A stretch of DNA of 28,315 nucleotides from DATGKD01 sp035294855 (GTDB taxonomy: Bacteria; Actinomycetota; Acidimicrobiia; Acidimicrobiales; UBA8190), in the NCBI GenBank assembly GCA_035294855.1, contig DATGKD010000214.1, positions 1 through 28,315 on the forward strand, given 5' to 3'. This document shows positions 25,816 to 28,315 of this stretch, piece by piece (the stretch's first letter is position 1; every line of letters begins with the position of its first letter). The notes under the pieces were generated by a model. That model saw nothing but the letters and a program-made list of their open reading frames with translations, did no database searches and was not told where the DNA came from. A program made the position numbers and the translations under genes.

Positions 25816-26796
25816 TCAGGAGCGCGGGCCGAGGTCGTCCAAGAGCGAGCGCACCAGCGTGGTGAGCGCAGCGCCCACGGCGCGCTCGGGCAGTTCGCCG
25901 GCCGCCTGCGCGGCGCGCTCCACGTAGCGCTGGCCGGCCGCCACCGAGGCCTCGATCGCCCCCGATCCGGCGACGATGGCCCGCGCCTTGTCGCGCTCGG
26001 GCTGGTCCAGGGGCTGGCCGAGAAGAGCTCCCAGCTCTCCCGCGGTCGCCCCGTCTTTCAGAGCCAGCAGCACCGGAAGGGTGTAGATGCCCTCGGCGAG
26101 GTCCTGGCCGGCGGGTTTGCCCAGCTCCGCGTCGGTGGCGACGACGTCGAGGATGTCGTCGCGCAGCTGGAACACGACGCCGAAGCACGTGCCGAAGGTG
26201 GTGAGGATGTCGACCTCCGCCCGGTCGAGGCTGCCCGTGAGCGCCCCGATGCGGCAGGACGTGGACATGAGGGCCGCCGTCTTGCCCTCGATGGTGGCCA
26301 GGTACTCCTCCTCCGAGCGCGCCACGCTGAACGCGCTGCGCACCTCGGTCACCTGGCCCTGGCACAGGCGGCCCAAGGTGTTCGCCAGGAGCCCGGCGAT
26401 TTCGGTGCCGAGCGAGGCGGCGATCTCCGCCGAGCGCGCCAGGAGGAAGTCGCCGGCGACGATCGCCACCAGGTTGCCCCAGCGGGCGTTGACGCTGTCC
26501 ACGTTGCGGCGGACGAGGGCCTCGTCCATGACGTCGTCGTGGTACAGCGAGGCGAGGTGCACGAGCTCGACCGCCACGGCCCCCAGCAGGTCCTCACGGG
26601 TCGCGGCGCGCCGCCCCAGCGTGGCCGACGCCAGGGCCAGGCCCGGGCGCAGGCGCTTGCCGCCCGCGGCGATGAGGTGCGTGGTGACCTCGTCGAGGAA
26701 CGGGTCGCCGGACACCACCGCCCCTACGAGCTCGTCCTCGAGGCGCCCGAGTCCGTCCTGGACGAAGGGAAGTGACAGGAGTGAAGTGGCGTCCAC
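25816..26796 (-). CDS. Long-chain polyprenyl diphosphate synthase
   Basis: Adds isopentenyl units to allylic diphosphates, probably for the menaquinone side chain. It has 326 residues. GGKRLRP is at about 45-51, the first Asp-rich motif is DDVMD at 87-91, and the second is DDILD at 213-217. The residue five before the first motif is Ala82, small, which in this family allows long products. The GTG at 26796 is chosen because a -10 box ends 8 nt before it; an in-frame start at 26835 would put that box inside the gene. Many menaquinone-using Actinobacteria have such a gene, but in Mycobacterium and Streptomyces lsr2 occupies the lysS-clpC interval. Product length cannot be read from sequence alone. 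Confidence 0.9.
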   Translation of the reverse strand: MDATSLLSLPFVQDGLGRLEDELVGAVVSGDPFLDEVTTHLIAAGGKRLRPGLALASATLGRRAATREDLLGAVAVELVHLASLYHDDVMDEALVRRNVDSVNARWGNLVAIVAGDFLLARSAEIAASLGTEIAGLLANTLGRLCQGQVTEVRSAFSVARSEEEYLATIEGKTAALMSTSCRIGALTGSLDRAEVDILTTFGTCFGVVFQLRDDILDVVATDAELGKPAGQDLAEGIYTLPVLLALKDGATAGELGALLGQPLDQPERDKARAIVAGSGAIEASVAAGQRYVERAAQAAGELPERAVGAALTTLVRSLLDDLGPRS

Positions 26797-26804
26797 CAGG
26801 ATGA

Positions 26805-26835
26805 ACGATAGGCGAAGGGTCCGTCGGGACGACAA
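26805..26835 (-). promoter_or_regulatory. Leaderless promoter of the polyprenyl synthase gene
   Basis: On the minus strand TATCGT (26810-26805) ends 8 nt before the GTG at 26796. A TTGTCG -35-like hexamer (26835-26830) lies 19 nt upstream of it. This repeats the -10 sequence and spacing seen at the sigma-factor gene. Confidence 0.5.
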
Positions 26836-26896
26836 CGCTGTGGTACCCCGGGTGGCCTGACAACATTTCGCTACCGTGCGTGGTCATCGGTCAGGC

Positions 26897-26915
26897 TCGG
26901 CACGGTTTGTGCCGA
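26897..26915 (+). other. Seven-pair hairpin in the divergent intergenic region
   Basis: TCGGCAC (26897-26903) pairs with GTGCCGA (26909-26915) around GGTTT. It lies between two divergent promoters, so it is not an obvious terminator; as DNA it is an imperfect operator-like dyad. Function unknown. Confidence 0.3.
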
Positions 26916-26934
26916 AGGAATTGGGGCAGGACCG

Positions 26935-26960
26935 GGAAGGATGCGGTCGTCGGGCCCGTT
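26935..26960 (+). promoter_or_regulatory. Candidate SigR-type promoter upstream of clpC
   Basis: GGAAG at 26935-26939, an 18 nt spacer, and GTT at 26958-26960 differ by one base from the SigR consensus GGAAT-N18-GTT known from Streptomyces. clpC belongs to the SigR regulon there, and a SigR-type sigma factor is encoded in this window. The match is short and could be chance. Confidence 0.3.
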
Positions 26961-26993
26961 TCCGAGCGGTGTCGGTTCGAGGGGTGTGCCCGG

Positions 26994-26999
26994 TAGACT
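26994..26999 (+). promoter_or_regulatory. -10 box of the primary clpC promoter
   Basis: TAGACT matches TANNNT and would start transcription near 27006, leaving a leader of about 30 nt that contains the palindrome and the GAGGAGG ribosome site. No strong -35 is seen. Confidence 0.45.
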
Positions 27000-27010
27000 T
27001 CGTCGCAGGA

Positions 27011-27024
27011 CTCGAACGTTCGAG
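27011..27024. promoter_or_regulatory. Perfect 14-bp palindrome overlapping the clpC ribosome binding site
   Basis: CTCGAACGTTCGAG is perfectly self-complementary. It lies just after the expected transcription start and overlaps the start of the GAGGAGG site at 27022-27028. GTTCGAAC at the start codon (27038-27045) and GGTTCGAGG near 26974 repeat the same core. It may be an operator for a dimeric repressor. It is not a LexA box of the TCGAAC-N4-GTTCGA type, because the half-sites touch. Confidence 0.45.
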
Positions 27025-27035
27025 GAGGCGGTGCG

Positions 27036-28315
27036 GTGTTCGAACGCTTCACTGACCGTGCCAGACGGGTGCTGGTGCTGGCGCAGGAAGAAGCGCGCCT
27101 ACTGAACCACAGCTTCATCGGCACCGAGCACATACTCCTGGGCCTCATCCACGAAGGCGAAGGCGTCGCCGCCAAGGCCCTCGAGCAGCTCGGCATCTCG
27201 CTGGAAGCGGTGCGCGAAAAGGTGGAGGAGACGATCGGCCTGTCGGGCACCGCGCCCACCGGTTCGCCGCCGTTCACCCCGCGCGCGAAGAAGGTCCTCG
27301 AGCTGTCGCTGCGCGAGGCGCTGCAGCTCGGCCACAACTACATCGGCACCGAGCACATGCTCCTCGGCCTCGTGCGCGAGGGCGAGGGCGTGGCCGCCCA
27401 GGTGCTCGTCAGCTTGGGCGCGGATCTCGCCCGCGTGCGGCAGCAGGTCATCCAGTTGCTGTCGGGCTACCAGGGCAAGGAGTCGGTGGGGGCCGGTCCG
27501 GGATCGCCGGCGTCGGAGACGCCCTCCGGCTCTCCGGTGCTCGACCAGTTCGGCCGCAACCTGACGCAGTTGGCGCGTGACGGCAAGCTCGACCCGGTGA
27601 TCGGGCGCGAAAAGGAGATCGAGCGCGTCATGCAGGTGCTGTCGCGCCGCACCAAGAACAACCCGGTGCTCATCGGCGAGCCCGGTGTCGGCAAGACCGC
27701 CATCGTCGAAGGCCTCGCGCAGCGCATCGTCGTCAACGACGTGCCCGAGACGTTGAAGGGCAAGCAGCTCTACACCCTCGACCTGGGCGCACTGGTCGCC
27801 GGCAGCCGCTACCGCGGCGACTTCGAGGAGCGCCTCAAGAAGGTGCTGAAGGAGATCCGCACGCGCGGCGACATCGTGCTGTTCATCGACGAGCTGCACA
27901 CGCTCGTGGGAGCGGGCGCGGCCGAAGGCGCCATCGACGCGGCGTCGATCCTGAAGCCGATGCTGGCGCGCGGCGAGTTGCAGACCATCGGCGCCACGAC
28001 GCTCGACGAGTACCGCAAGCACCTGGAAAAAGACGCCGCCCTCGAGCGGCGCTTCCAGCCGATCAAGGTCGAGCAGCCCACGGTGGCGCACACCATCGAG
28101 ATCCTGAAGGGCCTGCGCGACCGCTACGAGTCGCACCACTCGGTCACCATCACCGATCAGGCGCTCGTGGCCGCGGCCAACCTCGCCGACCGCTACCTCG
28201 CCGACCGCTACCTGCCCGACAAGGCGATCGACCTCATCGACGAGGCCGGCAGCCGCCTGCGCATCCGGCGCATGACGACCCCTCCGGACTACAAGAAGCT
28301 CGAGGAGGACATCGA
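27036..28315 (+). CDS. clpC: ATP-dependent Clp protease ATPase subunit ClpC (3' partial)
   Basis: Hsp100 unfoldase that feeds substrates to ClpP. The first 426 codons are present; the gene runs off the window, so the second ATPase domain is not seen. The GTG at 27036 has GAGGAGG 7 nt upstream and gives the standard start FERFTDRARRVL. Two Clp-N repeats cover about 2-145, each with a YIGTEH or FIGTEH motif (HSFIGTEHILLGLIHEGEG and HNYIGTEHMLLGLVREGEG). The first ATPase domain has Walker A GEPGVGKT at 214-221 and Walker B FIDELH with Asp285-Glu286. A middle-domain beginning (IRRMTTPPDYKKLEEDI) is at the edge. Confidence 0.96.
   Translation, partial: MFERFTDRARRVLVLAQEEARLLNHSFIGTEHILLGLIHEGEGVAAKALEQLGISLEAVREKVEETIGLSGTAPTGSPPFTPRAKKVLELSLREALQLGHNYIGTEHMLLGLVREGEGVAAQVLVSLGADLARVRQQVIQLLSGYQGKESVGAGPGSPASETPSGSPVLDQFGRNLTQLARDGKLDPVIGREKEIERVMQVLSRRTKNNPVLIGEPGVGKTAIVEGLAQRIVVNDVPETLKGKQLYTLDLGALVAGSRYRGDFEERLKKVLKEIRTRGDIVLFIDELHTLVGAGAAEGAIDAASILKPMLARGELQTIGATTLDEYRKHLEKDAALERRFQPIKVEQPTVAHTIEILKGLRDRYESHHSVTITDQALVAAANLADRYLADRYLPDKAIDLIDEAGSRLRIRRMTTPPDYKKLEEDI

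Noticed and set aside
26917..26943. GGAAT at 26917 as the SigR -35 element
   Set aside because: No GTT lies 18 or 19 nt after it; the GGAAG at 26935 fits the spacing better.
27011..27024. LexA (SOS) box before clpC
   Set aside because: The actinobacterial box needs TCGAAC and GTTCGA separated by four bases; here the half-sites are fused.

Overview
The window is high-GC chromosomal DNA from an actinobacterium. It is a housekeeping region with no sign of a plasmid, phage, insertion sequence or CRISPR array. The gene order (topA-tmk-holB; zinc metalloprotease-tilS-hpt-folE-folP-folB-folK; DUF2520-panC-panD-nadB-nadC-coaX-lysS; clpC) is the deep actinobacterial order known from Mycobacterium and Streptomyces. 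ftsH is missing between hpt and folE, and lsr2 is missing between lysS and clpC. Together with the fused genes, this suggests a deep-branching lineage such as Acidimicrobiia; that placement is inference.

Layout. 1-700: end of a gene joining an amino-acid-permease tail to an OB-fold. 876-3227: K+-independent proton-pumping pyrophosphatase. 3378-8124: topA, tmk and holB, overlapping by 4 nt at each later junction. 8182-8254: tRNA-Thr(CGT). 8302-10113: LytR-CpsA-Psr cell-wall ligase, convergent with a YcnI-like copper-site protein (10110-10853, minus). 11093-11560: orphan gene with a possible nucleoside deoxyribosyltransferase-like fold. 11664-12535: SigR-type sigma factor and RsrA-type zinc anti-sigma factor. 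12711-12917: small zinc-site protein. 12973-18541: metalloprotease, tilS, hpt and the folate genes folE, folP, folB and folK, with a phosphatase-like protein lacking its catalytic cysteine between folP and folB. 18601-25779: DUF2520-PanC fusion, panD, nadB, nadC, coaX and lysS. 25816-26796 (minus): long-chain polyprenyl diphosphate synthase. 27036-end: clpC, cut by the window edge.

Functionally the window covers replication and topology (topA, tmk, holB), translation (tRNA-Thr, tilS, lysS), cofactor synthesis (tetrahydrofolate, pantothenate/CoA, NAD, polyprenyl chains) and thiol or protein-quality stress (sigma/anti-sigma, clpC).

The most informative non-coding signal is a repeated promoter design. 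At seven genes a TANNNT -10 box sits 6-8 nt before the start codon and no Shine-Dalgarno is evident, the signature of leaderless mRNAs. Several of these boxes overlap the stop codon of the gene before. No wholly new multi-gene system is apparent. The best leads are the DUF2520-PanC fusion, the dead phosphatase-like protein in the folate operon, the leaderless promoter set, and a possible SigR-type promoter plus a perfect palindrome in front of clpC.
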